This document shows, piece after piece, positions 1-7,573 of a stretch of DNA of 33,170 nt. The translations under genes were made by a program, and so were the position numbers. The stretch spans positions 1-33,170 of IMG/VR virus record IMGVR_UViG_3300023295_000001; one strand, written 5' to 3'. This DNA comes from a virus. Below the pieces are notes generated by a model. That model had not been told where the DNA came from, searched no databases, and was given only the letters and a program-made list of their open reading frames with translations. The stretch's first letter is position 1; every line of letters begins with the position of its first letter.

Positions 1-109
1 TATTTACAATTGTTGAAGTAAATGATAGTGTTGAATGGATTCCAAATTTCTTTGGAGTAAGGATTGATGAATGGGCAACTTGGACTGCAGATTTGAATGT
101 AGATTTAGT
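1..109 (+). repeat. Left shared arm of the adhesin cassette, copy 1
   Basis: Identical base for base to 31544-31652, in the same reading frame of the adhesin gene. After base 109 the two copies diverge at once into different LamG domains. It is either the circular overlap of the genome or a homology arm for cassette exchange. Confidence 0.97.
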
Positions 110-3017
110 TTCTTACTGGAAATTAAATGTTGGTAGTTCAAATCAAATTGATAGTGTAAATTCAAATGATGGAACTGTCGATGGGGCTACTTATACTGCA
201 AGTGGAAAAATAGGAGGAGCATATAATTTTGATGGAACTAATGATAGGATAAATATTTCAAATGATGCAAGTTTTAATTCTCTATCTGCTTATTCGATAA
301 GTGCTTGGATTTATAGGGATGGAACTTCAGATGATTTTATTTTCTCAAAATTAGAGGATTCCACAGAACATAATAAAAATTATGAGTTTGGAATTGAATC
401 CAATAAAATATTTCTATTAAATGGAAATGGAGGAGGATATAATAAAGTTTTAGGCACTTCTACTTTATCTTCTTCTACTTGGTATTTTGTTGTTGGGGTA
501 TGGGATGGAACAGATATTAAGGTTTATTTAGATGGAAGTTTGGATTGTTCTCCTATTTCTTCTACAGTTGTTTCTTTTGGAACAACTGCTATTGCTTTAG
601 GAACAAGGCAGACAGGATACGCTTTTTTTGATGGAAAGATTGATGAAGTTGGTTTTTGGGATAGGGCTTTAACTTCAACAGAAATCACACAACTTTACAA
701 CGGTGGAACAGGAATTACTTATGATTCTTTAGATAATGATGCTCCAATAGTAACTCAAATTTCTCCTGCAAATAACGCAAAAGAATCTACAACAGGAAGT
801 AAAAATTTTACTTGTTACGGTTCAGACGACACAAACTTTACTTCAATGGAATTTTATATTGACGGAAGTTTAAATCAAACAAATTCAAGTGGATTAAACA
901 ATACAAATTATACTTTCACAACTTCATTAACAGAAGAAACTTATCTTTGGAGTTGTTTAGGTAACGACAACGACGGAGAAAGCACTTCAACAGTAAACAG
1001 AACTTTAACAATTGATACAACACCATTTATAGAATTTGTTTCTCCAACTTTTGCAAATGCATCAAATCTTTTAGTTAGTTATATTCCTGTTAATATTTCC
1101 TTAACAGAAACATATTTTGAAAATTTAACAATAAACTTTTACAAAGATGGAGTTTTAAATGAAAGTTATTTTATTGATGATGATACAAGATTTTATAATA
1201 AATCAGGATGTACCTGTGCAGAATGGGAAGTAAATGCAACTGTATGGACTACAACAGATCAAAGCAATTCAACAGAAACAAGGATCTTTACAATTGACCC
1301 ATCCGCTCCAACAATAAATATAATTTCTCCTACAGGAACTTATGATTCATTAGTTTCTGGAGATACATTATATCTTTCAGGTTTTGCAAACGACTCTAAT
1401 ATGGATACTTGTTGGTATGATTACAATAATACAAACACAACTTTCTCTTGTACAACTGAAACATTGTTCAATGAAAGTTTTACACAAGGAACAAAAGAAC
1501 AACTAAACTTAACTGTATGGACAAATGATTCAGTTGGAAATGTTGGAACAGGAACAACAGGTTGGGATTATAAATTATTTAGTACTGCAGAAGAATATTC
1601 TGCTGCAACATTTAGTTCAAATAATGAGAATTTTTTAATAAATATTTCTTATGATTCTTTAATTTATTTGGGACTAACCGCAAATTTAGTTTATAATGGA
1701 ACAAATTATTCCGCAACTGCGACAACTAGTGGAAATATCACTTCCATAGAAAAAACATTAAATATCCCCACAGTTGCCGCAACAGAAAATCTTCCTTTTT
1801 ACTGGGAGATATTTTTGAATGATGGTTCAACAATAACAACAATAACCACTTCAAGTAATAATCAATCTGTAAGTCCACTTTATGCAATAAATATAACTGA
1901 TTTAACTTGTCAAGCTGGTTATTTTGAAGCGGTAAATTTTACATTTTACGACGCAGAAAATGGAACTGCATTATCTGATAATGTTGATTATAACTTTCAA
2001 TACGGGACAGGAAATTATAGTTCAAATTTAATTTATGGAGAATTTTTAAATATAACTTCCTTTAGAATTTGTATAAATTCAAGTGTTGAAGATTATAAAA
2101 TTGGTTATGGGGAAGTACAGTATTTTTCAGTGGGATATTCAGAAAGAAGATTTTATATGTATGAAGATCAAACTTTAAGTAATTCAACAACTAGGGAATA
2201 TGGATTAGGGAGTTTACTTTCTGCAGATTCAACTTCTTTTATTTTTGAAATTAAAAATACTTATTTAAATCCATACACAGATAAATTAATTGCACTTTTA
2301 AGGTGGTATCCTGGAGACAACGAATATAAGGTTTCAGAAATGGCAAAAACCGATGCCGATGGTAAAACTGTAATGAAAGTAAAAACTGAAGACGTTGATT
2401 ATAGAGTTGGAGTTTATGAGAAGGACGGAACTTTAATTAAACTAACAGACGCAGTTAGAATGGCTTGTTTAGTTAATCCATGTACTTATTCATTAAAAAT
2501 AGTTCAAGACCCAGATGATTATTATTCTGTTTTTGAAGTTGAGACTTCTTTAATTTTTGACGAAGATACAGACAGATTTGTTTACTCTTGGAATGATCCA
2601 GAACAAATTACAAGTGAAATGAGATTAGAAGTTTACAAACTTGCAGGAAATCAAGATATTTTGATTTGCAATGAAACAACTTCTTCTTATACAGGGGTTA
2701 TGGTTTGTAGTATTGGAACGTATACAGGAGACTTTTATGCGAAGGTTTATCGTTCAGCTTCACCAGAAAAGATATTGAGTACTTTATTTCATACAAATAG
2801 GGACGGAGTAGAGTCTTCATTTGGTTTGTTCCTGGCGGTCATATTAGCTCTTGCAACAGGTTTAATTGGAATAGCTAGTCCAGTAATTGCAGTAATTCTT
2901 TTAATAGTTGGATTAATCCCCGCATTATTATTCGGTTCAATAAGTATCGCAATCTATATGGGAATCGCAACACTAGGAGGAATAGTTATACACTATATGA
3001 AAAAATCTGCACAATGA
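3..3017 (+). CDS. LamG-domain adhesin, variant A, 3-prime part (5-prime end lies at 31003-31543)
   Basis: The frame is open from base 3; the window cuts the gene. Its missing first 180 codons are supplied by 31003-31543, because bases 1-109 repeat 31544-31652 exactly and in frame; the joined product is 1185 aa. Order seen: a connector (EWIPNFFGVRIDEWATW), a LamG / concanavalin-like jelly roll (from SYWKL to EITQLYNGG, about 200 aa), Ig-like beta domains with Asn-rich NxS/T sites, then a hydrophobic C-terminus of about four membrane segments ending HYMKKSAQ. This fits a membrane-anchored spike that binds host surface glycans, comparable in place and size to the fusellovirus VP4 adhesin (family knowledge; specificity unknown). 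It overlaps the next gene by ATGA. A TTG at 93 is not needed as a start. Confidence 0.85.
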   Translation, partial: FTIVEVNDSVEWIPNFFGVRIDEWATWTADLNVDLVSYWKLNVGSSNQIDSVNSNDGTVDGATYTASGKIGGAYNFDGTNDRINISNDASFNSLSAYSISAWIYRDGTSDDFIFSKLEDSTEHNKNYEFGIESNKIFLLNGNGGGYNKVLGTSTLSSSTWYFVVGVWDGTDIKVYLDGSLDCSPISSTVVSFGTTAIALGTRQTGYAFFDGKIDEVGFWDRALTSTEITQLYNGGTGITYDSLDNDAPIVTQISPANNAKESTTGSKNFTCYGSDDTNFTSMEFYIDGSLNQTNSSGLNNTNYTFTTSLTEETYLWSCLGNDNDGESTSTVNRTLTIDTTPFIEFVSPTFANASNLLVSYIPVNISLTETYFENLTINFYKDGVLNESYFIDDDTRFYNKSGCTCAEWEVNATVWTTTDQSNSTETRIFTIDPSAPTINIISPTGTYDSLVSGDTLYLSGFANDSNMDTCWYDYNNTNTTFSCTTETLFNESFTQGTKEQLNLTVWTNDSVGNVGTGTTGWDYKLFSTAEEYSAATFSSNNENFLINISYDSLIYLGLTANLVYNGTNYSATATTSGNITSIEKTLNIPTVAATENLPFYWEIFLNDGSTITTITTSSNNQSVSPLYAINITDLTCQAGYFEAVNFTFYDAENGTALSDNVDYNFQYGTGNYSSNLIYGEFLNITSFRICINSSVEDYKIGYGEVQYFSVGYSERRFYMYEDQTLSNSTTREYGLGSLLSADSTSFIFEIKNTYLNPYTDKLIALLRWYPGDNEYKVSEMAKTDADGKTVMKVKTEDVDYRVGVYEKDGTLIKLTDAVRMACLVNPCTYSLKIVQDPDDYYSVFEVETSLIFDEDTDRFVYSWNDPEQITSEMRLEVYKLAGNQDILICNETTSSYTGVMVCSIGTYTGDFYAKVYRSASPEKILSTLFHTNRDGVESSFGLFLAVILALATGLIGIASPVIAVILLIVGLIPALLFGSISIAIYMGIATLGGIVIHYMKKSAQ
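1300..1426 (+). repeat. Right shared arm of the adhesin cassette, copy 1
   Basis: 127 bases identical to the last 127 bases of the window (33044-33170), again in the same frame. It marks where the two alternative receptor-binding cassettes rejoin common sequence (SAPTINIISPTG onward). Confidence 0.97.
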
Positions 3018-3466
3018 AATTAAATATATTAAAAAAGAATAAAAAAGGTTCAACTTTTGAAGGTTGGACAGAGGGAGTAATATTTTCAGTACTATTTGTA
3101 ATTGTACTTGGAGGAATAGTTTTAGGTGGAATGAATAATCTTCATGACGGAGATTTAGAAATAGAAGGACTTCCAACACAAGATATTCAAGATAAATTTG
3201 AAAATTATCAAGAATCACAAACAGAAAAAATTGCAGGTGGTGAGGCAACATTTTTAGGGACGGTTGGTTTAACACTTTCAACTTCTTGGGACATAATAAC
3301 AGGAGTTTTAGGAATGGTAATGAGTTTCGTTACAGGTGGTTGGGTAGAAACACTTGTTTCTTACTTGAAACTACCAGAACAAGTAGGATATTTACTAAGG
3401 GGGTTATGGATAGTGGCACTAGGATTTATAGTTCTAGGAATACTGTTTAATAAAAACAAAATATAA
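3014..3466 (+). CDS. Membrane protein of the virion module
   Basis: 150 aa, not recognised as a named family. Basic N-terminus with a KKG-STFE sequence, loosely like a class III (prepilin-type) leader but with the Glu at +4 rather than +5, then a membrane helix at about 22-40. A charged soluble stretch (41-75) and two further membrane helices (about 92-108 and 127-145) follow. The start overlaps the adhesin stop (ATGA), implying translational coupling. Position between the adhesin and the capsid-like proteins suggests a virion membrane component. Confidence 0.8.
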   Translation: MKLNILKKNKKGSTFEGWTEGVIFSVLFVIVLGGIVLGGMNNLHDGDLEIEGLPTQDIQDKFENYQESQTEKIAGGEATFLGTVGLTLSTSWDIITGVLGMVMSFVTGGWVETLVSYLKLPEQVGYLLRGLWIVALGFIVLGILFNKNKI

Positions 3467-3467
3467 A

Positions 3468-3776
3468 ATGGCAAACTATACAGACATACCAAATACTTTC
3501 GAGAATGTAACTACCCTAAAAGGAATGTTGGCAGTACCAAATGCGACCACAGGGGGTTATGCATACTTTGGATTAATGGTTATGATGCAGATTATAATAA
3601 TGGTTGCATTACTTCCGTTTGGGTTTGAAGCGGCAATATTAGCTTCGGCTTTCATTGCATTAATTGCAGGATTATTCTTAACTTATTTGGATTTAATGTC
3701 TCTAAGTTCATTAATGTTTTTTGCTGCACAAATACTTCTGGTTATAATTTATATAACCTGGCAGAAGAAGAAGTAG
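3468..3776 (+). CDS. Three-helix membrane protein of the virion module
   Basis: 102 aa. Short polar N-terminus with NxT sites, then hydrophobic segments at about 32-52, 54-74 and 79-98, and a WQKKK tail. No family recognised. It starts one base after the upstream stop and is the last gene before the capsid promoter, so it is probably co-transcribed with the adhesin. A virion or assembly role is inferred from position only. Confidence 0.75.
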   Translation: MANYTDIPNTFENVTTLKGMLAVPNATTGGYAYFGLMVMMQIIIMVALLPFGFEAAILASAFIALIAGLFLTYLDLMSLSSLMFFAAQILLVIIYITWQKKK

Positions 3777-3795
3777 TTACTACCTAGTTACTTTA

Positions 3796-3809
3796 AGTAT
3801 TTAAATAAA
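3796..3809 (+). promoter_or_regulatory. TATA-type promoter for the capsid-like genes
   Basis: AGTATTTAAATAAA in a 97-bp gap, matching the archaeal TATA box. It lies about 70 nt upstream of the ATG at 3874, so a leader is expected. GGGGG at 3856-3860 is the nearest ribosome-site-like run. Confidence 0.55.
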
Positions 3810-3873
3810 AGAACATTAAGTATTTTACTCGATTACACTTTACAAAGTGGAAAAAGGGGGACAATCAATAAAA

Positions 3874-4122
3874 ATGTTTAATAATTTATCTGCTTTAGGA
3901 TATGGATTAGTTACATTTGCAATTATAATCGGTGTAGGAACTATTGTTCTAACTAAGTTCGGTGACTCTGTTGGTGGAACTGCTAACACAACTGTACAGT
4001 ACCTGAACACACAATTAGGTACTACTGGATTGGCTGGATGGACTCCTGCTATAATTGCTTTAAGTGTAGGTATGCTATTCTTGGGAGTATTTTTATCTAA
4101 AGGTGGCGGAAGATCAATTTAA
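3874..4122 (+). CDS. Candidate major capsid protein 1 (two-helix, VP1-like)
   Basis: 82 aa made of two hydrophobic helices (about 9-27 and 57-75) joined by a short Thr/Asn-rich loop, ending SKGGGRSI. This is the size and architecture of spindle-shaped virus capsid proteins (fusellovirus VP1/VP3, halspivirus and thaspivirus capsid proteins). A paralogue follows directly, as VP1 and VP3 do. The ATG at 3874 is preferred over an in-frame GTG at 3847 because the neighbouring paralogue begins MFDNLAALGYG, aligning with MFNNLSALGYG here. It should sit in the virion membrane. The call rests on architecture and context, not a database match. Confidence 0.65.
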   Translation: MFNNLSALGYGLVTFAIIIGVGTIVLTKFGDSVGGTANTTVQYLNTQLGTTGLAGWTPAIIALSVGMLFLGVFLSKGGGRSI

Positions 4123-4144
4123 ATATTTTTAATTTTAATTAAAA

Positions 4145-4477
4145 ATGTTTGATAATCTTGCTGCTTTAGGATATGGATTAGTAACTTTCGCCATAATCAT
4201 AGGTGTAGGAACAATTGTATTGACTAAATTTGGAGATAGTGTCGCAACTTGTGGAACTGACTTCACTTTTAATGAATCAACTCAACTGTGTCAAAACGAC
4301 ACACTTTTGACCGATACAACTGCTTCAACTAACACAGCTTGGGTGAATACAAACTATTTATCAGAACAACTTGGAACAAGTGGATTAGCTGGGTGGACAC
4401 CCGCAATCATAGCACTTTCGGTTGGAATGTTATTTTTAGGAGTATTCTTATCTAAGGGCGGTGGAAGGAAACTTTAA
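4145..4477 (+). CDS. Candidate major capsid protein 2 (paralogue with loop insertion)
   Basis: 110 aa, clearly homologous to the gene at 3874: the first 33 residues are nearly identical, and LAGWTPAIIALSVGMLFLGV is shared exactly. Between the helices it carries about 28 extra residues (roughly 34-70) with two cysteines (C36, C49), which could form a disulfide-closed surface loop. Only 22 nt separate the two genes. No strong ribosome site is visible. Probably the minor or decorated capsid subunit, like the VP1/VP3 pair of fuselloviruses. Confidence 0.65.
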   Translation: MFDNLAALGYGLVTFAIIIGVGTIVLTKFGDSVATCGTDFTFNESTQLCQNDTLLTDTTASTNTAWVNTNYLSEQLGTSGLAGWTPAIIALSVGMLFLGVFLSKGGGRKL

Positions 4478-4490
4478 ATAACCCAAAAAA

Positions 4491-4548
4491 GGGGGAGAGA
4501 ACTTAATTGAAACTCCCATATTTATTTTTTTTTATTTTTTAAATTTTT
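4491..4548 (+). terminator. Hairpin plus T-run terminator after the capsid genes
   Basis: GGGAG (4493-4497) pairs with CTCCC (4513-4517), followed by T-rich runs from 4520. It separates the capsid transcript from the basic-protein genes. Confidence 0.6.
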
Positions 4549-4575
4549 CAGAGTGCAAAGGAGGAACAAAACAAC

Positions 4576-4878
4576 ATGGGAATAATGAGTGGAATCAAAT
4601 CAACATACCAATTCGCTAAAGGTGAATTGAAAAAAGATGTCAAGAGAAGTCCAACCTTATCTAGGACTTACAAAAAGACAAAGAAAACTATTCGTAGTAT
4701 CAACCCGAAGAACATTAAAACTTCTAAATTAAAGAGAGGAAAATCAATTTCTAATGAGAAAGTATTCAAGAAATTGAAGAAAGGTGTTCCAAAGTCCAAA
4801 TATTCTAGAATTAAATATAAGAAGAAGAAAATGTCACAAGTTAGGTCGGAGATATTTTCAACAAGACTTAATATTTGA
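4576..4878 (+). CDS. Highly basic protein, candidate virion DNA-binding protein
   Basis: 100 aa, extremely rich in Lys/Arg (KKTKKTIRSINPKNIK, RIKYKKKKMSQVR) with almost no acidic residues in its second half. A strong ribosome site (AAAGGAGGAACA) lies about 8 nt upstream. In fuselloviruses a small basic DNA-binding protein, VP2, is encoded beside VP1/VP3. Size, charge and position here suggest the same role of packing the genome, but no sequence similarity to VP2 is claimed. Confidence 0.6.
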   Translation: MGIMSGIKSTYQFAKGELKKDVKRSPTLSRTYKKTKKTIRSINPKNIKTSKLKRGKSISNEKVFKKLKKGVPKSKYSRIKYKKKKMSQVRSEIFSTRLNI

Positions 4879-4897
4879 AAAGGAGGAACAAAATAAA

Positions 4898-5074
4898 ATG
4901 AAAGCAAAAAGAAAAGTTGTTATGAGGGGTATGCCTGGAAATAAATGGAAATCTTATGAAATAATGTATGAAGGAAAAACGTATGTGCATACAAATAAGG
5001 TAGAAGCAGATAGACAATGGAATGCAATTAAAAAAGTAACTTCGAAAAGATTTCTAAGAAGTTTAAAGAAATAA
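4898..5074 (+). CDS. Small basic protein, 58 aa
   Basis: Starts at the ATG 10 nt after AAGGAGG; the frame is open further upstream, but this ribosome site decides the start. Rich in Lys/Arg, with an alpha/beta-looking pattern (SYEIMYEGKTYVHTNKVEAD). No family recognised. Second of three consecutive genes with nearly the same AAAGGAGGAACAAA leader, so probably made in similar amounts. Confidence 0.65.
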   Translation: MKAKRKVVMRGMPGNKWKSYEIMYEGKTYVHTNKVEADRQWNAIKKVTSKRFLRSLKK

Positions 5075-5108
5075 ATATTTAACATCACAAAGGAGGAACA
5101 AATAAAAA

Positions 5109-5252
5109 ATGACAGTACATAGAGCTTATAGTAAACCTGCAGCTGTTGCACTTGCAAGAATTATGAGAAAAAAAGGATTCACGTCTGGTGTATACAAGGT
5201 TAGAGGAGAAAAAGGTTACAGAATTTCTGTATCTAGAGGACTAAAAAGATAA
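5109..5252 (+). CDS. Small basic protein, 47 aa
   Basis: ATG after AAAGGAGGAACAAATAAAAA; product begins MTVHRAYSKPAAVALARIM and ends SVSRGLKR. Basic, probably one helix plus a beta hairpin. It follows a possible TATA element (AATAAATATTTAA, 5072-5084) and ends just before a strong terminator. Function unknown; a nucleic-acid-binding role is plausible from charge. Confidence 0.6.
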   Translation: MTVHRAYSKPAAVALARIMRKKGFTSGVYKVRGEKGYRISVSRGLKR

Positions 5253-5259
5253 TTTCATA

Positions 5260-5318
5260 ATCCTTTAAGAAAGGATGATCCCCCCTTTACTCTCTTTCTG
5301 GGGGGGATTATTTTTTAA
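5260..5318. terminator. Double-hairpin bidirectional terminator
   Basis: A 7-bp hairpin (5260-5266 with 5270-5276) is followed by a GC hairpin (5278-5285 ATCCCCCC with 5301-5308 GGGGGGAT), then TATTTTTT. It lies between genes that converge from both strands. Confidence 0.75.
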
Positions 5319-5320
5319 GA

Positions 5321-5470
5321 TTATTTAGTTTCTATTTTTTCAGAAGTTGTTAATAATTCAATGATAGCGTCAAGTTTCATATTTATTAATTGATTTTCAG
5401 TAATTACTTTAGTTTCAATTTCTTTTTCACCATTAGTTTCGGTTTCTATTGTGTCTGTGTCTCGTCCCAT
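5321..5470 (-). CDS. Small acidic protein, 49 aa
   Basis: Product starts MGRDTDTIETETNGEKEIET, is very rich in Thr/Glu, and has a short C-terminal helix (MKLDAIIELLTT). The ribosome site TAAGGAGG lies inside the end of the upstream gene. Last gene of the minus-strand operon. Not recognised. Confidence 0.6.
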   Translation of the reverse strand: MGRDTDTIETETNGEKEIETKVITENQLINMKLDAIIELLTTSEKIETK

Positions 5471-5590
5471 TTATTTTTCCTCCTTATTTTGTTTTTTTAT
5501 TAAATCATCTATTTTGAAAATAAGTGCGGCAATCCCCACATATAATAATCCCCCCAAGAATCCAAATATATAAATCATTTCCCATTCCAT
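5471..5590 (-). CDS. Small single-span membrane protein, 39 aa
   Basis: One hydrophobic helix (MIYIFGFLGGLLYVGIAALIF) followed by a charged tail IDDLIKKQNKEEK. The codons for the tail also supply the ribosome site of the next gene, which supports both being expressed. Function unknown. Confidence 0.6.
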   Translation of the reverse strand: MEWEMIYIFGFLGGLLYVGIAALIFKIDDLIKKQNKEEK

Positions 5591-5591
5591 T

Positions 5592-5747
5592 TTAATTAGA
5601 TTCCTCGTCAAGTTTTTTCATTAGTTTTCTATGTTTGGCTTTTTGAACTTCTCTGTAGTCTTGAATTCTATAATACATTTCCCAACCAACAATTCCCACA
5701 AATCCTAAAATTATTACAACCAAAATAGTTGATTGGATAACACTCAT
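5592..5747 (-). CDS. Small single-span membrane protein, 51 aa
   Basis: Hydrophobic helix (STILVVIILGFVGIVGW), then a basic helical tail (YREVQKAKHRKLMKKLDEE) likely facing the cytoplasm. Its stop is 1 nt from the next start. Not recognised. Confidence 0.6.
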   Translation of the reverse strand: MSVIQSTILVVIILGFVGIVGWEMYYRIQDYREVQKAKHRKLMKKLDEESN

Positions 5748-5757
5748 AAATGCCATT

Positions 5758-5931
5758 CTATTCTAACAAGATTCTCCTAATCTTATCTAATTTGATTTCT
5801 GCAGTAGTCTGACCTGTCTTTTCGTCAAAACTAAAGTCCTTTACTCCATCTTGACCCTCTGAATACATATTTCTACACTTATCAAAGAATCCGTCTAACA
5901 TTTGTGGTTTTTTATCTTCTTTTTTTTCCAT
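5758..5931 (-). CDS. Small soluble protein, 57 aa
   Basis: Charged, no membrane helix; begins MEKKEDKKPQMLDGFFDKC and ends EIKLDKIRRILLE. It overlaps the end of the upstream gene by 20 nt in another frame, and its ribosome site GGAGAG lies within that gene. No family recognised. Confidence 0.55.
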   Translation of the reverse strand: MEKKEDKKPQMLDGFFDKCRNMYSEGQDGVKDFSFDEKTGQTTAEIKLDKIRRILLE

Positions 5932-6274
5932 TTGAACTCTCCTTCAATTTAACTTCAAAAAACTCGTCTTCCAACTTAACTAATTCTTGTTTTCTTTTAA
6001 GAACCAATAATATATCTCCAAATATTGCAAATAAGAATGCGATTGACATGAAGTCTAAATTATTTTTGAAGTTTTTCATGAAAAGGATCATAGTTTCTCC
6101 ACCCCAACATAATCCAATAAATAGTGATCCGATTATGAATACGCCTAATCCAAGAGCCAGAACAATTCCTGTGAAGTTAGAATAATAAAGTTTACTAATT
6201 CTCTCTTCCCGTTGTCGGTATTCAATACGGTCTAGTTGTTTAAGGTTAAAAAATAAGTCTTTAGTTAATCTCAT
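5912..6274 (-). CDS. Membrane protein, 120 aa, first gene of the minus-strand operon
   Basis: Charged N-terminus (RIEYRQREERIS), hydrophobic segments at about 33-58 and 75-92, then a basic/acidic tail. It is driven by the P1 promoter at 6288-6315, whose TATA box is about 26 nt from the ATG, so the mRNA is probably leaderless. Four more tiny genes follow without gaps. Function unknown; the operon looks like a set of membrane-interaction accessory genes. Confidence 0.65.
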   Translation of the reverse strand: MRLTKDLFFNLKQLDRIEYRQREERISKLYYSNFTGIVLALGLGVFIIGSLFIGLCWGGETMILFMKNFKNNLDFMSIAFLFAIFGDILLVLKRKQELVKLEDEFFEVKLKESSNGKKRR

Positions 6275-6287
6275 AAATTATTATAGT

Positions 6288-6315
6288 ATAATAAGTATTT
6301 AAGTCTTTTGGTTTG
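6288..6315 (-). promoter_or_regulatory. Promoter P1, minus-strand copy
   Basis: Read on the minus strand this is CAAACCAAAAGACTTAAATA followed by CTTATTAT, identical over 28 bp to 9300-9327 on the plus strand. It contains an A-rich BRE-like stretch and TATA box TTAAATA about 26 nt from the ATG at 6274. Two identical copies before two different operons argue for common control. Confidence 0.75.
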
Positions 6316-6426
6316 GAAATTTAGAGAGGTATCTAAACCTTACACAAAAGAAGACTTTTACGAAAGGTTTAAATATAACCCCCTCGTTAAATAGTTAAAT
6401 AAAATGCACAAAAGTATAAAATAACA

Positions 6427-6603
6427 ATGAAAATATATTCTACACAAATATTAATGGGAGTTGGTTTTTTAGGAGAAATGATTTATAAAATGAGATTTGA
6501 ATGGTTATTAATATTTGGAATTTCACTAACCTTCTGTTCAATATATAATTTTATTATGGAATTAAGAGATTCACAATCTGACGAAAAGGTGAACTCCAAA
6601 TGA
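6427..6603 (+). CDS. Two-helix membrane protein, 58 aa
   Basis: Two hydrophobic segments (STQILMGVGFLGEMIY and FEWLLIFGISLTFCSIY) and a charged tail. It overlaps the integrase start (ATGA), so the two are probably translated together. A TATA-like element (GGTTTAAATATAA) lies at about 6366-6378. Not recognised. Confidence 0.6.
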   Translation: MKIYSTQILMGVGFLGEMIYKMRFEWLLIFGISLTFCSIYNFIMELRDSQSDEKVNSK

Positions 6604-7166
6604 AAAAAAGAATTGAGTTCATAACATTTGAAGAATTTCAAGAACTTGTAAAGAAATGCAAGGATAAAGAACTAAAGATTGCAATGATTCTAGGTTATGG
6701 TTCTGGATTAAGGATTTCCGAGATCATAGGATTCCAAAGAAAACAGAAGTTCGTTAAGAAAGTTAAAATAGAAGATAACACTTCCATACCTGCATTAACT
6801 TCCGATAATATTAACATGGAAACCCACCAGATCACAATTGACGAAGCAAAGGGAGGTAAATGGAGGATTGCACCCGTATCTCCTGCATTTAAACCAGAAT
6901 ATCTTAAACTACTACCATTAAAAGTTAAAAGAAGAACTCTCCAGAACAGATTTTATTCTTTAACTAGGAAAGTGTTAAAGAAGAACATTAGTTTTCATAT
7001 CCTAAGACACGGGTTTGGAAATTATATGGTTAATGTTAAGAAACTCCCTATTACTATGGTGCAAGGAATGATGGGACATAGTTCCGTTGCGGTAACTGGA
7101 GTTTACGCAAAGGCGAATCCAACAGAATCAATTAATGAAGCTTGGAGGGCTATGGGTGGAAAATGA
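6600..7166 (+). CDS. Tyrosine recombinase (integrase), catalytic domain only
   Basis: 188 aa. The catalytic set of the phage-integrase / XerA family is visible: R38 (GSGLRISEI), K87 (GGKWRI), H133 and R136 (HILRH), H160 (MMGHSS) and Y169 (GVYAKAN). It cuts and rejoins DNA through a phosphotyrosine and probably integrates the element or resolves multimers. Family members usually have 280-350 aa; the N-terminal core-binding SAM-like domain is absent here and no piece of it lies upstream. It is intact in frame and preceded by an overlapping small gene. No attachment site could be assigned from this sequence alone. Confidence 0.88.
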   Translation: MKKRIEFITFEEFQELVKKCKDKELKIAMILGYGSGLRISEIIGFQRKQKFVKKVKIEDNTSIPALTSDNINMETHQITIDEAKGGKWRIAPVSPAFKPEYLKLLPLKVKRRTLQNRFYSLTRKVLKKNISFHILRHGFGNYMVNVKKLPITMVQGMMGHSSVAVTGVYAKANPTESINEAWRAMGGK

Positions 7167-7351
7167 GTTTGAGTGATAAAGAAATAAACACTTATACAGA
7201 AATTGAAGAATGTGAGAGTATTTTTGATGGAAGAGATATAAAAGAAACAATTCAAAAATTAAAACAATTCCTAAATCCGAAGTATAGAAGTAATAGGGAA
7301 GTTTTAGATAAAATTTACGAACTGTTTGGAGCAGAACTTTCAAAAGAATAA
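7163..7351 (+). CDS. Small acidic protein downstream of the integrase
   Basis: 62 aa from the ATG overlapping the integrase stop (ATGA). Helical and acidic (EIEECESIFDGRDIKETIQK). Position suggests an accessory factor of the recombinase, such as a directionality factor, but it lacks the basic character usual for those, so this is weak. No family recognised. Confidence 0.55.
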   Translation: MSLSDKEINTYTEIEECESIFDGRDIKETIQKLKQFLNPKYRSNREVLDKIYELFGAELSKE

Positions 7352-7416
7352 ATATTTAAATTCCAATGCACTTGAAAAGTTATGATAAATAAAATCATAA
7401 GGGAGGAATAAATAAA

Positions 7417-7563
7417 ATGGTAACAAAAACAGGTTTTAAGGGAGCATTAACAAAAGATATTACAGAAAGAATAACTTTAAAAGACATTCTAAAAGAAAGA
7501 GAGAGAAATGAAAAAAGAATGAAAGCAATAATAAAAAAATATAAAGCAAGTAAAAAGAAATAA
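7417..7563 (+). CDS. Small basic protein, 48 aa
   Basis: Own TATA-like box (AATAAATATTTAAA, 7350-7363) and ribosome site AAGGGAGGAATAAATAAA. The product is a Lys-rich helix (LKDILKERERNEKRMKAI) ending KYKASKKK. It ends at the palindrome cluster at 7574. Possibly nucleic-acid-binding; function unknown. Confidence 0.55.
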   Translation: MVTKTGFKGALTKDITERITLKDILKERERNEKRMKAIIKKYKASKKK

Positions 7564-7573
7564 TTCCGAACTT

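Noticed and set aside
93-3017. TTG at 93 as the true start of the first gene
   Set aside because: The frame is open to the window edge and matches codons in the middle of the adhesin at 31636; the real start is the ATG at 31003.
5904-6185. Plus-strand frame of 93 codons
   Set aside because: It lies opposite two minus-strand genes with a proper promoter and ribosome sites.
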